The notes under the pieces are model-generated. The model had not been told where the DNA came from. It did not search any database and saw only the letters and a list, made by a program, of their open reading frames with translations. A stretch of 62,461 bases of DNA from Acidobacteriaceae bacterium (lineage in GTDB: Bacteria > Acidobacteriota > Terriglobia > Terriglobales > Acidobacteriaceae): positions 1-62,461 of the forward strand of contig DAHXOQ010000002.1 of NCBI GenBank assembly GCA_027364815.1, read 5' to 3'. The translations under genes and the position numbers were made by a program. This document shows positions 43,598-52,315 of this stretch, piece by piece; within the stretch, counting starts at the first letter, position 1, and the number at the start of each line of letters is the position of its first letter.

Positions 43598-44359
43598 TCA
43601 AAGGGAGACGGTAGCGGATTGCGGCTTGTCCAGTCGTGCTGTTTTATTGTCATGATCTTCTGAACTCGTGCCATCACTTTGATGTGGATGGTTTTTGAAG
43701 GTCAACATAGTCATAGCGTGCTGGAGTATCGCTTGCTTTACATTCTGAACTGACATCGGAGCGATAGTGGTCATTCCACCGACCAATTCACTCAGATCCA
43801 GATAAGACTTTCGATTGATAAGAAGGAATGCAATGGGGTACTCGGGCTTTCGTGCGCGTGCTTCAATTGGATTTGCGTCAAGCAAATAACTGATATTCGG
43901 TTTTGGAACAATTTTCATAATCAGCCCGACATACGCCCGAATAAGCGGATTGCTCAGCTCCAGATTGGCGAGTTCGTCATAAGCATAGCGGTCAAATACA
44001 ACAAGGTCGGCGTCTGAGCGCAATTCCTTTTTCAAGACAAGCCGGAGTGAGATTGCATCAACGAAGTAGAGAAACAACCGTACTCCCGTCATAAACCATG
44101 ACGTTATATTCTTGTCCCGCCGGTTGATCGGTGCGGAAACAGTTCCAATGCCCTTGTCGCCTCTGAATATGGTGTGACCGGCATTTTCTCGGATACTTTT
44201 AAGTCGCGCAACATCATCCCAAAATCGGATTAATACCACCCGCCGCCCATCCTGCACCATGCGCGCACAAAGCGCCTCAATTTGCGTGCTCTTTCCAGCA
44301 CCGTCAATCCCTGAAAAGCTTATAAAGTTAGGGACATTATCGCTTATGATTTCACGCAT
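43598..44359 (-). CDS. Thymidylate-kinase-like P-loop kinase
   Basis: 253 residues from ATG 44359, preceded by GGAG; an upstream ATG at 44392 is in frame. N-terminal Walker A GIDGAGKST (17-25) and the DRY motif region VFDRYAYDEL (Asp123, Arg124, Tyr125) are the typical thymidylate kinase pair. The C-terminal third is basic then polar and does not match housekeeping enzymes. Paralogues of this type occur in glycan loci, where substrates are not nucleotides. The position beside the flippase and glycosyltransferase genes suggests phosphorylation of a small molecule in envelope biogenesis (inference). It may also be an ordinary nucleoside monophosphate kinase. Confidence 0.75.
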   Translation of the reverse strand: MREIISDNVPNFISFSGIDGAGKSTQIEALCARMVQDGRRVVLIRFWDDVARLKSIRENAGHTIFRGDKGIGTVSAPINRRDKNITSWFMTGVRLFLYFVDAISLRLVLKKELRSDADLVVFDRYAYDELANLELSNPLIRAYVGLIMKIVPKPNISYLLDANPIEARARKPEYPIAFLLINRKSYLDLSELVGGMTTIAPMSVQNVKQAILQHAMTMLTFKNHPHQSDGTSSEDHDNKTARLDKPQSATVSL

Positions 44360-44404
44360 TGCGCAACTCCAATACTTCTTCCAGTGATGCAAGAGAAAAT
44401 CTCT

Positions 44405-44917
44405 TCATGGCCTGCCCGGGCTAGCATGAGTAAGCACTAATACAGTTCCGATCGCAACTGCAGCACCAACCACGAGACTTACCTTGAAGAACAAGGACCG
44501 TGCTCGCCGTTGCTTTGCTGGCGCAATCACCGCACCGGATGGCCTGGAAGCTGTTACGCCGGTGGGATTTTCAAGTGGAGCAGCGGCTGTGCCTAGTGGC
44601 TTTTGAGCATCGTTTTGCTGTGCAATCATCGCAAATTCAGGTGCACTTTGTGATTCGTCTTGATTTAAATTTTGTTGAGGCATTGCGTTTGAATTATCAG
44701 GAATGGTGATGTCTGATTGAGTTGTTCGCGCCACAGACTTAGCACTCTGGATGCCGGACGCCTGGGACTGACCTTGAACGGTCGGCACATTTGCCGGTGA
44801 CTGGCTTTGCTGAGTTTCTTGTGCTGATATCGCCGCCGTAGCGACAATCTGCATTGCAAACAATAACGCGATTCCAATTATTATGATTCTTTCAGACCTA
44901 TGCACTGATATTTTCAT
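44405..44917 (-). CDS. Small secreted/membrane protein, unknown
   Basis: 170 residues; GAGGTG precedes ATG 44917. An N-terminal signal anchor (IIIIGIALLFAMQIVATAAISA) is followed by a Gln/Ser/Pro-rich low-complexity middle (about 35-130) and a C-terminal membrane segment (SLFFKVSLVVGAAVAIGTVLVLTHA). No family is recognised. It lies in the minus-strand set of STAS, thymidylate-kinase-like and secreted proteins and may be a linker protein of that system. Confidence 0.6.
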   Translation of the reverse strand: MKISVHRSERIIIIGIALLFAMQIVATAAISAQETQQSQSPANVPTVQGQSQASGIQSAKSVARTTQSDITIPDNSNAMPQQNLNQDESQSAPEFAMIAQQNDAQKPLGTAAAPLENPTGVTASRPSGAVIAPAKQRRARSLFFKVSLVVGAAVAIGTVLVLTHASPGRP

Positions 44918-45030
44918 TTTTCACCTCTACGCGGTTCTCCCCCGCGATCAGGATGGCCGACTGGAAACAATTATGCATTGTCCGCGAGCCACAGAAATGT
45001 GCAGTCTCGAACACTTTCGCAAAAAAACAA

Positions 45031-45369
45031 CTACAACACAGGGTTGCGAAAACTCTTCAGAGCATCGTCATTCGTCTGGAAAGTCTCAAAGAGCCGGCTC
45101 ACACCTGTGGTCTTTAAGATATCTAATACTTCATCTGGAGTAGATGCAATCTTGATGTCGCCATTGTGCTTCATGGCTTCTTCCAGACAGCTTAGCAATA
45201 GTAGAGTTGCGTACTTGTTCATCTCACGCACCTTGGAAAAGTCCAGCACGATTCGAGTGTGCTTAAGATACATCAACTGCTTCATATCCTCCAGGAATAG
45301 CCGCTCATGTTTCGAATTTACCACCTCAGGAAACTGCATCACTTTTACTGCGGATATTTGATCGCTCAT
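45031..45369 (-). CDS. STAS-domain protein lacking the phosphorylatable serine
   Basis: 112 residues from ATG 45369, with AGAGG just upstream. STAS fold: VVNSKHERLFLEDMKQLMYLKHTRIVLDFSKVREMNKYATLLLLSCLEEAMKHNGDIKIASTPDEVLDILKTTGVSRLFETF. In anti-sigma-factor antagonists the helix start reads about M-D-S-S-G; here it is M-N-K-Y-A, so the serine phosphorylated by the partner kinase and the acidic residue before it are absent. It may act as a constitutive binding protein. No anti-sigma kinase or sigma factor gene is adjacent. Confidence 0.8.
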   Translation of the reverse strand: MSDQISAVKVMQFPEVVNSKHERLFLEDMKQLMYLKHTRIVLDFSKVREMNKYATLLLLSCLEEAMKHNGDIKIASTPDEVLDILKTTGVSRLFETFQTNDDALKSFRNPVL

Positions 45370-45478
45370 GTCGCCTCTTCTGAACTCCCGTTTTCGTTCT
45401 ACTTGCAAAGTAAAAATCAACTAGAGCTGTAAATGGATTCACTTCAGCCTCAACCGCTCAATAAGTTTACGACTTTAG

Positions 45479-47443
45479 TTATCCAGGGTCGTGCAAAAGA
45501 TTCGATAGCTCTGCCTCTGATTTAGTTAGCACTCGTGCCAACCTATTTCGCCCATATCGAATCAGAGTCGCGAGGTTCGTGTTGTACCAGCAGCATTCCG
45601 ACATGCGCGGAGAAAGCCCGCATAGAAATCGGAGCTTCTTTAATTTACTTGGAGACGAGAGCACAGCCGCTGCCAGACGATGATTACCATCCAGTACCGT
45701 CAATGGCTCTCTTTCGTTAAGGCCGATCAGGATTACAGCATTGAATCCGGGATCCTCAAGATGAAGCTGATTGTCAATTGACGCAATTTTCGAGTGAAAT
45801 GAGGCATCAACCAGGTGCTCACCTATGCGCATGCGCTCTGCGACTTCAGTGATAGTAAAATTTCCTTTTGCAAGTTTTCGCCAGTGGGCTCTCGGAAATA
45901 CACGAATCTGACAGAGGTCCGCATCAACTATTTCTACTTCAAACCATTCCGTACCGGAAGGAATTTCCTTCCACAAGGAACGGTGCCGCATGAACAACAA
46001 CGCACGCCGCTTGGCATTCTCGCTTTCATCATCGAGATTCGGCCTACTGACAATTTCACTTAATATCTCGCGGTAATCCTGAAATTCTGGCGAGTCGAAG
46101 TCGCTCTTCAAGAACTCCGCAATGACTTCATTCTCCGATGTACGCCGAATCAGTTTGATTGCTCTAGTACTGACCACTGTAATCAGCTTCTTCGAATTAG
46201 CAAGCAAGTTGATGAAGAACGGCAATGCGACAGCTGCAAGTAGAACAGTCATCAGTACCATCTGCACGAATACTACAGCCCTAAGCGTTGAGTGGTAACG
46301 GTATATGCATGCAATTACCGCAACACTGAAAGCCAATTGTACCCAGCTCGTATTTGCAATCTTGTAAGACATTTCATAAGTGATAATCACAACACAGAGC
46401 GAATAAATGATCGTCGTTACAGCATACAAGGCCATCAGATAAGGAAGATTGTAATTTCCCGCAATCTCGAACCCTGGCCCAAAGAGCGATGTCCAGATTC
46501 TGGCGGGCGCAAGGATAAGGCCGAAAGCCAGTAATGCGCCAGTGATCAACACGAGCGATAACGAGATTGCGATAACCGTCAGATCTTTTCTTTCTTCATC
46601 CCGGGTGCCTGCGACGATAGGGAACATGGAATTCACAACTGCTGAAGAGAAGGAGAAAATCACTCTGCCAACCATGGCGACAGCGGCATAAAGCCCTGCG
46701 TCTTTAGCAGAAAAAAAGTGTATGACCAAGACGATGTCACAATTGTTGATGAGAACCTGGCCAGAGAAAAAGATTAGCGCCTGAGTTGCCTCACGAGCCG
46801 CAAAGGAAATGCCGATCGGGCTAGCAATCCTACCTTCATGCTTGGGCATAGCGGCAAGATACGCCACTGCAACAGCGGCTGCATTTGCAACGATTACGCC
46901 TGTTACACCGTATCCCATAAGAATCAAAAGCAAAGATCCGCCGAGTCGAAACGCACCTTCTACAACTAGATTTGTTGCGAGATGTTTGAATCCATAGGTG
47001 CCCTGGATATAGCCGCGTCGGCAACCCAAAGGAACATAGAACGCAACGCCAATTGCCAGCAGTGCGATAAGTCCATGGTCGGGAAGATTCAGATAATCTG
47101 AAATTACTCCTTTGAATGAAAGCAATACAAGGGCAGCGAGGATGCCGCATATCCACGCGCCCCGATGGAACCCTTTATAAACCGCATACCTCAACTCTGG
47201 AGTATTTTGCTTTGCAACCATTTTGGCAGAAATTATTTGGAAAGATAGCGTAACGGCAGATACCAGCGTGAGGATCGTGTAGATAACTGCTGCCTGCCCA
47301 AATCCCTTCGGTCCAAGGAATCGCGCCAGAACAATATTGTAAGTAAGGTTGATAGCGGTTGTAAGGCCTGAGCCCGTAAGCAGCACAATACTTCCGGCAA
47401 CTATGCGGGCATGAAGGGTATTCGAATTTTGGGTTAGCCCCAT
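45479..47443 (-). CDS. Polysaccharide flippase fused to a ParB/Srx-like C-terminal domain
   Basis: 654 residues; ATG 47443 follows GGAG by four bases. The first about 425 residues form a Wzx-like transporter of around 12 helices (SIVLLTGSGLTTAINLTYNIVLARFLGPKGFGQAAVIYT). The soluble C-terminal part (about 440-654) has helices (NEVIAEFLKSDFDSPEFQDYREILSE), then a beta region ending in LTVLDGNHRLAAAVLSS (Asp585, His588, Arg589). The D-G-N-H-R-x-A-A motif is characteristic of ParB/Srx-type folds, where it forms a phosphate-binding site. I know of no named family with this combination; it may tie export to nucleotide state or a partner protein. The single open frame supports a genuine fusion. Confidence 0.75.
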   Translation of the reverse strand: MGLTQNSNTLHARIVAGSIVLLTGSGLTTAINLTYNIVLARFLGPKGFGQAAVIYTILTLVSAVTLSFQIISAKMVAKQNTPELRYAVYKGFHRGAWICGILAALVLLSFKGVISDYLNLPDHGLIALLAIGVAFYVPLGCRRGYIQGTYGFKHLATNLVVEGAFRLGGSLLLILMGYGVTGVIVANAAAVAVAYLAAMPKHEGRIASPIGISFAAREATQALIFFSGQVLINNCDIVLVIHFFSAKDAGLYAAVAMVGRVIFSFSSAVVNSMFPIVAGTRDEERKDLTVIAISLSLVLITGALLAFGLILAPARIWTSLFGPGFEIAGNYNLPYLMALYAVTTIIYSLCVVIITYEMSYKIANTSWVQLAFSVAVIACIYRYHSTLRAVVFVQMVLMTVLLAAVALPFFINLLANSKKLITVVSTRAIKLIRRTSENEVIAEFLKSDFDSPEFQDYREILSEIVSRPNLDDESENAKRRALLFMRHRSLWKEIPSGTEWFEVEIVDADLCQIRVFPRAHWRKLAKGNFTITEVAERMRIGEHLVDASFHSKIASIDNQLHLEDPGFNAVILIGLNEREPLTVLDGNHRLAAAVLSSPSKLKKLRFLCGLSPRMSECCWYNTNLATLIRYGRNRLARVLTKSEAELSNLLHDPG

Positions 47444-47656
47444 TGCACTCCAGTATCCCGGTTCATTTGCAGGTAGGAATATACGTCACGAGTAGAAGAC
47501 AACTCAGCCCATTCAGATACAGTTCTGCCAGTACTAATACTTATCAAGTATGATTTGCCACGCAGCAGTTTGACTGGTCAATAGCTAACAGTATTAGAGT
47601 TTTCTGCTGTGATAATTTGAACTCAGTAATTTCCCGGAGTGACTAATAAAACGCCA

Positions 47657-48664
47657 ATGATTAATGGTATAAGAATCACCTGCCTGTGCCTTTTCCTTTT
47701 GCCCCACGGATGCTCTGCTCCCGGGTCAAGTCAGAATTCGCAATTAAAGCATTCGGCGGTCGGCCACTCACCGCAGACCATAGCCTTGTACGAAGCGTGG
47801 TTTGGACACCCTCACCATATTTCTGTCGGATACTCTTCGCAAGATACCGCGGTTATTACAAGCCAGATTCGTCGAGCAAAGACTATGGGAATATCTGCTT
47901 TTGTAGTGGACTGGTATGGCGACCGTGAGCCTTTCATTGACCGCAGTTACGCGCTTATGCAGACAATCGCAGCCCGCGAAAACTTCCAGGTTGCGATGAT
48001 GTATGACGAATCAAATTCGGACGATGGGGCGACCGACGAAGCAATTGCTGATTTCACCATGTTCCATGACGTTTATTTGTCGCAAAAGGCTTCAGGACAT
48101 CAAGCCTACCTCACTTATGAAGGCCGCCCGGTGATCTTTATCTTTCCTAAAGGCGGTCATACGGACTGGAGTAAAGTGCGCGCTCTCGTGAATAAGTGGA
48201 GCACACCTCCACTATTGATTACTGAGAACTTGCCCGGTCAAGATGCGGGGTCATTCGATGGCTTCTATGCTTGGATCAATCCTGGCGAAAATGGTTGGTC
48301 AACTGACGGTAGCAACTGGGGCGAGCAATATTTGAATGAGTTCTATCAAACTATGAAGTCAAAGTATTCTGACAAGATTATTGTCGGAGGCGTGTGGGCG
48401 AGCTTTGACGATCACAAGGCTTCGTGGAGTTTGAACAGAAAAATATTACCCCGATGCGGACAGACATTTTCTGACACTACAAACCTGTGGCACAAGTATT
48501 TTCCGCCGGATAATCTTTTGCCTTTCGTAATGATTGAGACGTGGAATGATCACGAAGAGGGGACGGCGATTGAAAACGGCATCCCGACCTGCGAATCAGT
48601 AGCTCCGGCTTCTCCTCCAGTACCACCTGCGGGAACTTACTCAACACACAACAACAAACGATAG
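47657..48664 (+). CDS. GH99-like / WbsX-like glycoside hydrolase, secreted
   Basis: 335 residues from ATG 47657; GTG 47639 is an alternative start with a poorly spaced GGA. An N-terminal hydrophobic segment with Cys (CLFLLPHGCS) could be a signal peptide with an imperfect lipobox. The catalytic-type domain begins IALYEAWFGHPHHISVGYSS and contains SQIRRAKTMGISAFVVDWYGD, GRPVIFIFPKG, GFYAWINPGENGWSTDGSN and WNDHEEGT. This is the pattern of GH99 and WbsX-like proteins of glycan loci. GH99 enzymes cleave alpha-mannans, but the catalytic residues are not identified with certainty here. It is divergent from the flippase fusion gene. Confidence 0.7.
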   Translation: MINGIRITCLCLFLLPHGCSAPGSSQNSQLKHSAVGHSPQTIALYEAWFGHPHHISVGYSSQDTAVITSQIRRAKTMGISAFVVDWYGDREPFIDRSYALMQTIAARENFQVAMMYDESNSDDGATDEAIADFTMFHDVYLSQKASGHQAYLTYEGRPVIFIFPKGGHTDWSKVRALVNKWSTPPLLITENLPGQDAGSFDGFYAWINPGENGWSTDGSNWGEQYLNEFYQTMKSKYSDKIIVGGVWASFDDHKASWSLNRKILPRCGQTFSDTTNLWHKYFPPDNLLPFVMIETWNDHEEGTAIENGIPTCESVAPASPPVPPAGTYSTHNNKR

Positions 48665-48666
48665 GT

Positions 48667-48697
48667 AGCTTTGAAATTGTGATTCAATTTCAAAGCT
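48667..48697. terminator. Terminator hairpin between convergent genes
   Basis: AGCTTTGAAATTG (48667-48679) and CAATTTCAAAGCT (48685-48697) form a perfect 13-bp stem with a 5-base loop directly after the stop codon of the GH99-like gene. A T-rich stretch (48706-48712) follows on the plus strand. The gene at 48718 is convergent, so the hairpin may serve both strands. Confidence 0.65.
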
Positions 48698-48717
48698 GTG
48701 TATTGCTTTTTCTTGAA

Positions 48718-49713
48718 TCACATTGCAGCTTCTATCCGCCGAGGTTGCTCATCATCAGTGGAATGCGCAGCAACAATACCGATCTGCGGAATACCGTGTG
48801 CTTGCGAGCGGCGCACATCGTTAATGATGGAAAGCGGGCGATTTCTTACCTCATCGTAAACGCGCCCGATATATTCACCCAGCATGCCAAGGCAGAGGAA
48901 GAGCAACCCTCCCATGAAGAAAACGGAGGCTGCAACGGCAAAGCCGGTAGTTTCCATCATGTTTTTTGAGAAAAGCATAAAGAGCGCCATGAGCATTGCG
49001 AGAGAGGACGCAAAAACAAACAGAGCAAAACTAAGCCGCAACGGTTTGTAGCTAAAACTGGTTATTGCATCCATTGCGTACTTGATTCGGCTAATGAATG
49101 AGAGCTTGCCTTCGCCGGCGGCCCGGTCTTGACGATCGTAATAGACTACTTGATTCCTGTAGCCAACCCAAGCTCTGAGCCCAGGCAAGTAGCGGTTTTT
49201 CTCTTCCATGGCATTGACCGAGTCAACAACTTTGCGATCCATGAGACTGAATATTCCGGCATTGAGAGGAATTGGATAATCGGAGAGAGCGCCCAAAACG
49301 CGATAGAAGAGAGGAAATAGTTTGGCAAGAATCTTGCGCCGTTCTTTGCGGCTCGTTCTAACTGCGACTACTACCTGAGCACCACCGCGCCATGCATCTA
49401 TCAATTTTGGCAGAACTTCCGGTGGATCCTGAAAGTCGCCATCCATCAGGATCACAGCGTTACCGCGCGCCGTTTTAATACCAGCAGTGATCGCACCCAT
49501 ATGCCCCCAATTACGTGAGAGTTCAACGACAACAATATGCGGGTCAGTAGACTGCATATCTCTCAGCAATTCAAGAGATACATCCGTTGAACCATCGTTA
49601 ATATACACAACTTCCCAGTCGATGTGAACGCTATTCATTACACATTTCACAGCCGCGTGAAATTGCACTATTAGTTCTTCTTCGTTATAGATTGGCACGA
49701 CAACTGAAATCAT
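48718..49713 (-). CDS. Polyprenyl-phosphate glycosyltransferase (GT2, DPM1/GtrB/ArnC-like)
   Basis: 331 residues; ATG 49713 follows AAGGAG. GT-A motifs: VVVPIYNEEELI, VYINDGSTDVS, GHMGAITAGIKTARGNAVILMDGDFQDPPEVL with the D-x-D, and KNRYLPGLRAWVGYRNQVV with the R-Y-L of this class. Two C-terminal membrane helices (about 225-250 and 265-290) anchor it. These enzymes charge undecaprenyl phosphate with a sugar for a GT-C transferase in the periplasm; the GT-C-like protein at 52312-54063 is a likely partner (inference). Confidence 0.9.
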   Translation of the reverse strand: MISVVVPIYNEEELIVQFHAAVKCVMNSVHIDWEVVYINDGSTDVSLELLRDMQSTDPHIVVVELSRNWGHMGAITAGIKTARGNAVILMDGDFQDPPEVLPKLIDAWRGGAQVVVAVRTSRKERRKILAKLFPLFYRVLGALSDYPIPLNAGIFSLMDRKVVDSVNAMEEKNRYLPGLRAWVGYRNQVVYYDRQDRAAGEGKLSFISRIKYAMDAITSFSYKPLRLSFALFVFASSLAMLMALFMLFSKNMMETTGFAVAASVFFMGGLLFLCLGMLGEYIGRVYDEVRNRPLSIINDVRRSQAHGIPQIGIVAAHSTDDEQPRRIEAAM

Positions 49714-49827
49714 ATTGAACTCCTTGAAGCGGGGATTATTGTTGTTGCAAAGAGTTCCTGGTCTCTCCATGCACTCGTACGAAATATGACCGTACTTATC
49801 AAACTCGGAATTTGAGGACTGGGAGAA

Positions 49828-50322
49828 TTATGGTACAGCCTGAAAAACGCGCACTCTCCACCTTACTTCTGCAGGTGTTACGACTATAAGATAACGAGTT
49901 GTTACATGCTGTGTCGTTTTGACCTTGCCGTGATCGATTATCTGCATTTCGTAATCAACCCTATCTGTCATTTCAACCGATAATCCTTCAGGTGAATAGA
50001 AGACAATCTGGATGTCGTGTGTACGGTCCTGATAGCGCGTTTGAATGCCCATGACTATCTGCTGTTGGATTGTCGATTTCAGATTATCTTTGGCAACGCC
50101 TACAAAATCTGAGTCGAGCAAAGCTGGACGATTCTCTTCGAGCGCCGATGCCAGACTCTGCCATGCTTGCAAATAATCACGAACGACTGCTTTGCTGGTT
50201 TGCTCAGATAGAGCTCTTGGACCTTGCAGGTTTGCTGGCTCTACGCGCACTGTTACTTGGCCAATACAATTTAGAGAACCAGAAGCAAAGCAGGCCAAAA
50301 CAATCAGAAGTGATTTAAACAT
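49828..50322 (-). CDS. Secreted protein, unknown (last gene of a four-gene operon)
   Basis: 164 residues; GGAG precedes ATG 50322. Signal peptide (about 1-21), then a mixed alpha/beta domain with the pattern AVVRDYLQAWQSLASALEENRPALLDSDFVGVAKDNL followed by strands ending YLIVVTPAEVRWRVRVFQAV. This resembles the layout of NTF2/SnoaL-like proteins, but no motif is decisive. It starts two bases after the previous stop. Confidence 0.6.
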   Translation of the reverse strand: MFKSLLIVLACFASGSLNCIGQVTVRVEPANLQGPRALSEQTSKAVVRDYLQAWQSLASALEENRPALLDSDFVGVAKDNLKSTIQQQIVMGIQTRYQDRTHDIQIVFYSPEGLSVEMTDRVDYEMQIIDHGKVKTTQHVTTRYLIVVTPAEVRWRVRVFQAVP

Positions 50323-50324
50323 GG

Positions 50325-51191
50325 CTACTTCTCCCAGCGAATCTGATTTCCCAACACAACTCCACTTGCTACGGTAATCATTGCTCCTGCATGGGAGGGC
50401 ATTTGCGCTTCAGCAATTCCGTGCTTGATAGGTACATCAACTGTTGATTGAGAGCCAGTATACGTTTCAGTAAATGTGACAATGGTTCCGTCTGGTACAG
50501 CGTTGCCGTTGCAATCACGAATCTGATCGGTTGCCAGTTCAACTTGCTGACCAGACTGCCGCGCCGTCATCTTCAATCCACATGGATCACCGGGAACCTG
50601 GCCCACAATGCGTGTACTGGAGATATCGCCCATCCGAGCGCTGAACTTGTCAATTCCCTGCTGAGCTGTAGAGTCCATTGCCGTCCATGCAGAGCCATTA
50701 CGCGTGGCGACGACGTGCTTCTGCACCGCGCCGGATGGCGTAGTCAATTCGAATGAGACTGGCAATGCAGTGTCGATGAGATTGTGATACACATCGAAAA
50801 CATATACAGAACCGGTGATGCCGTCATGCAGCCCAACCTGAAGACGTGATGGTTTGGCGAGGAAACTAAGTTCTGCAGGTTTTTGCAAAGGCAGCACATC
50901 GAGTGAGCCGTCCTGCGTGGAATTGTCCGTTGCAAGCACAACCACAAAGTGACCGGCAATATAGAGTGATCCGGCAGAAAAATTGATCGGCGCCCCGAGC
51001 TGTACTTCGCGTTTCAATACTTGACCGGGGCCAACAATGTAGAGGGTTGCTTTCCCGGTTCCGCTGCATTGAATTGAGAATGCAGCGCCGGCTTCTATAG
51101 TCTTGGGTAAAACCATGCCGCCCTGAGCAATGGCCACTTGCAGCGTCGCTGCGGCAATGCTGCCAATGAGAGATATCAATCTGAATCTCAC
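50325..51191 (-). CDS. Secreted Ig-like protein, unknown
   Basis: 288 residues. Signal peptide (about 1-22), then beta-rich Ig-like segments (ASLYIAGHFVVVLATDNSTQ-type strands, LHDGITGSVYVFDVYHNLIDTALPVSFELTTPSG, CNGNAVPDGTIVTFTETYTG). The two later segments are like invasin-type Ig domains with D-x-x-G-N-P-type loops. Its start overlaps the previous stop by ATGA. Function unknown. Confidence 0.65.
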   Translation of the reverse strand: MRFRLISLIGSIAAATLQVAIAQGGMVLPKTIEAGAAFSIQCSGTGKATLYIVGPGQVLKREVQLGAPINFSAGSLYIAGHFVVVLATDNSTQDGSLDVLPLQKPAELSFLAKPSRLQVGLHDGITGSVYVFDVYHNLIDTALPVSFELTTPSGAVQKHVVATRNGSAWTAMDSTAQQGIDKFSARMGDISSTRIVGQVPGDPCGLKMTARQSGQQVELATDQIRDCNGNAVPDGTIVTFTETYTGSQSTVDVPIKHGIAEAQMPSHAGAMITVASGVVLGNQIRWEK

Positions 51192-52315
51192 TGGGAGCCT
51201 CCGATACTGAATGTCGCGATGACCGCACGTTCACTACTCACTTTCCCTGCAAGATCTTCCGGAATATGAATCTCAAATGGAACTGGTATCTGCGAGAGAA
51301 GTGGGGTGTTGATGTACTCATCTGCAACCCACACCAGCTGGCCACTCTTGTCGTAGAAGGTTCCAAGAACATGCGCCACGTTGACAACTCGTCCACTTTG
51401 ATTCGTGAGTTGGCCGGTTAATGAAGCAGCTGGAGATGGATTCAAGTGCTCGTTGTCAATCTCGATAACAGGATCTGCCGAAGCTGAAACAAGAGCTGAC
51501 GTGGGCGTCATACGCACACTGCCAACATCAGAGAGCGTACGATTGGGAAACTTGATGAGGAATGGAGTGACTTGCTTCGGCAGCAGAAGATGCGAGATTT
51601 TATCGAAACTGCTTTCGGTCGCCATCGGTACCTGCGTCTTCGACATTAAGGTTGCAGTGACGGAAACATAAGCCGGCACAACATCCTCATTCAGAAGCTC
51701 GCCCATGATGATCACTCCATCCGCTCGTTCCACTGGGTGCATATCCACGATGCGTACATGCGGCGCTTCCACATCCTGATCTCCCCAGTCATCACCCGAA
51801 CCACGATAGATCACATCCCAGCGCAGATAATTGACGGGAATTACTTGTGGTGGCACCCTGGCTTGTTTGACAATAGGCCACTCAGCTTCCCAATGATCTC
51901 CATTTTTTACGATGTGCAAATCACGCGTAGTAATTGAAGTGCCAACCACAGTAGCCCAGTACAATTTGAGCCGAATCTGCGCGTCATCGGCAGTGGCATG
52001 AAGCGGCAAGACATCAAACTTGTCCAGCGTCGCATAAGTCAGAAGGCCGGGGTATGTTCCCGTCATGTCATGCACAAAATCAGACTCTGTGAATTGCGCC
52101 TTATTGGCGAAATTGGAATAGGCCTCTTGCCATGCCTGCCTGCGAATTTCTTCGCCCAGATTTCGCACTGCTGCTTCCGGTGTTGAAGATGAACTCAGCA
52201 GAGTTCTTTGTCCTGCATAGACAACCGCGGATGCTCCTGGCCAAAGGGTTCCTGCCACCACGAGCACAATGGTCAACACGCCAAGAAGTAAAGCAATCAT
52301 TGTTCCTTTTTTCAC
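51188..52315 (-). CDS. Membrane-anchored protein, unknown, of the GT-C operon
   Basis: 375 residues from GTG 52315, which overlaps the preceding stop (GTGA) and follows AAAGGA; ATG 52300 is also well placed after AAAAAAGGA. An N-terminal membrane helix (IALLLGVLTIVLVVAGTLW) is followed by a soluble region (about 40-180) of strands and helices without recognisable family: TPEAAVRNLGEEIRRQAWQEAYSNFANKAQFTESDF. A second, beta-rich domain follows (about 200-370: VIIMGELLNEDVVPAYVSVTATLMSK, with an Ig-like cadence). Translational coupling at both ends shows an operon. Confidence 0.65.
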   Translation of the reverse strand: MKKGTMIALLLGVLTIVLVVAGTLWPGASAVVYAGQRTLLSSSSTPEAAVRNLGEEIRRQAWQEAYSNFANKAQFTESDFVHDMTGTYPGLLTYATLDKFDVLPLHATADDAQIRLKLYWATVVGTSITTRDLHIVKNGDHWEAEWPIVKQARVPPQVIPVNYLRWDVIYRGSGDDWGDQDVEAPHVRIVDMHPVERADGVIIMGELLNEDVVPAYVSVTATLMSKTQVPMATESSFDKISHLLLPKQVTPFLIKFPNRTLSDVGSVRMTPTSALVSASADPVIEIDNEHLNPSPAASLTGQLTNQSGRVVNVAHVLGTFYDKSGQLVWVADEYINTPLLSQIPVPFEIHIPEDLAGKVSSERAVIATFSIGGSQ

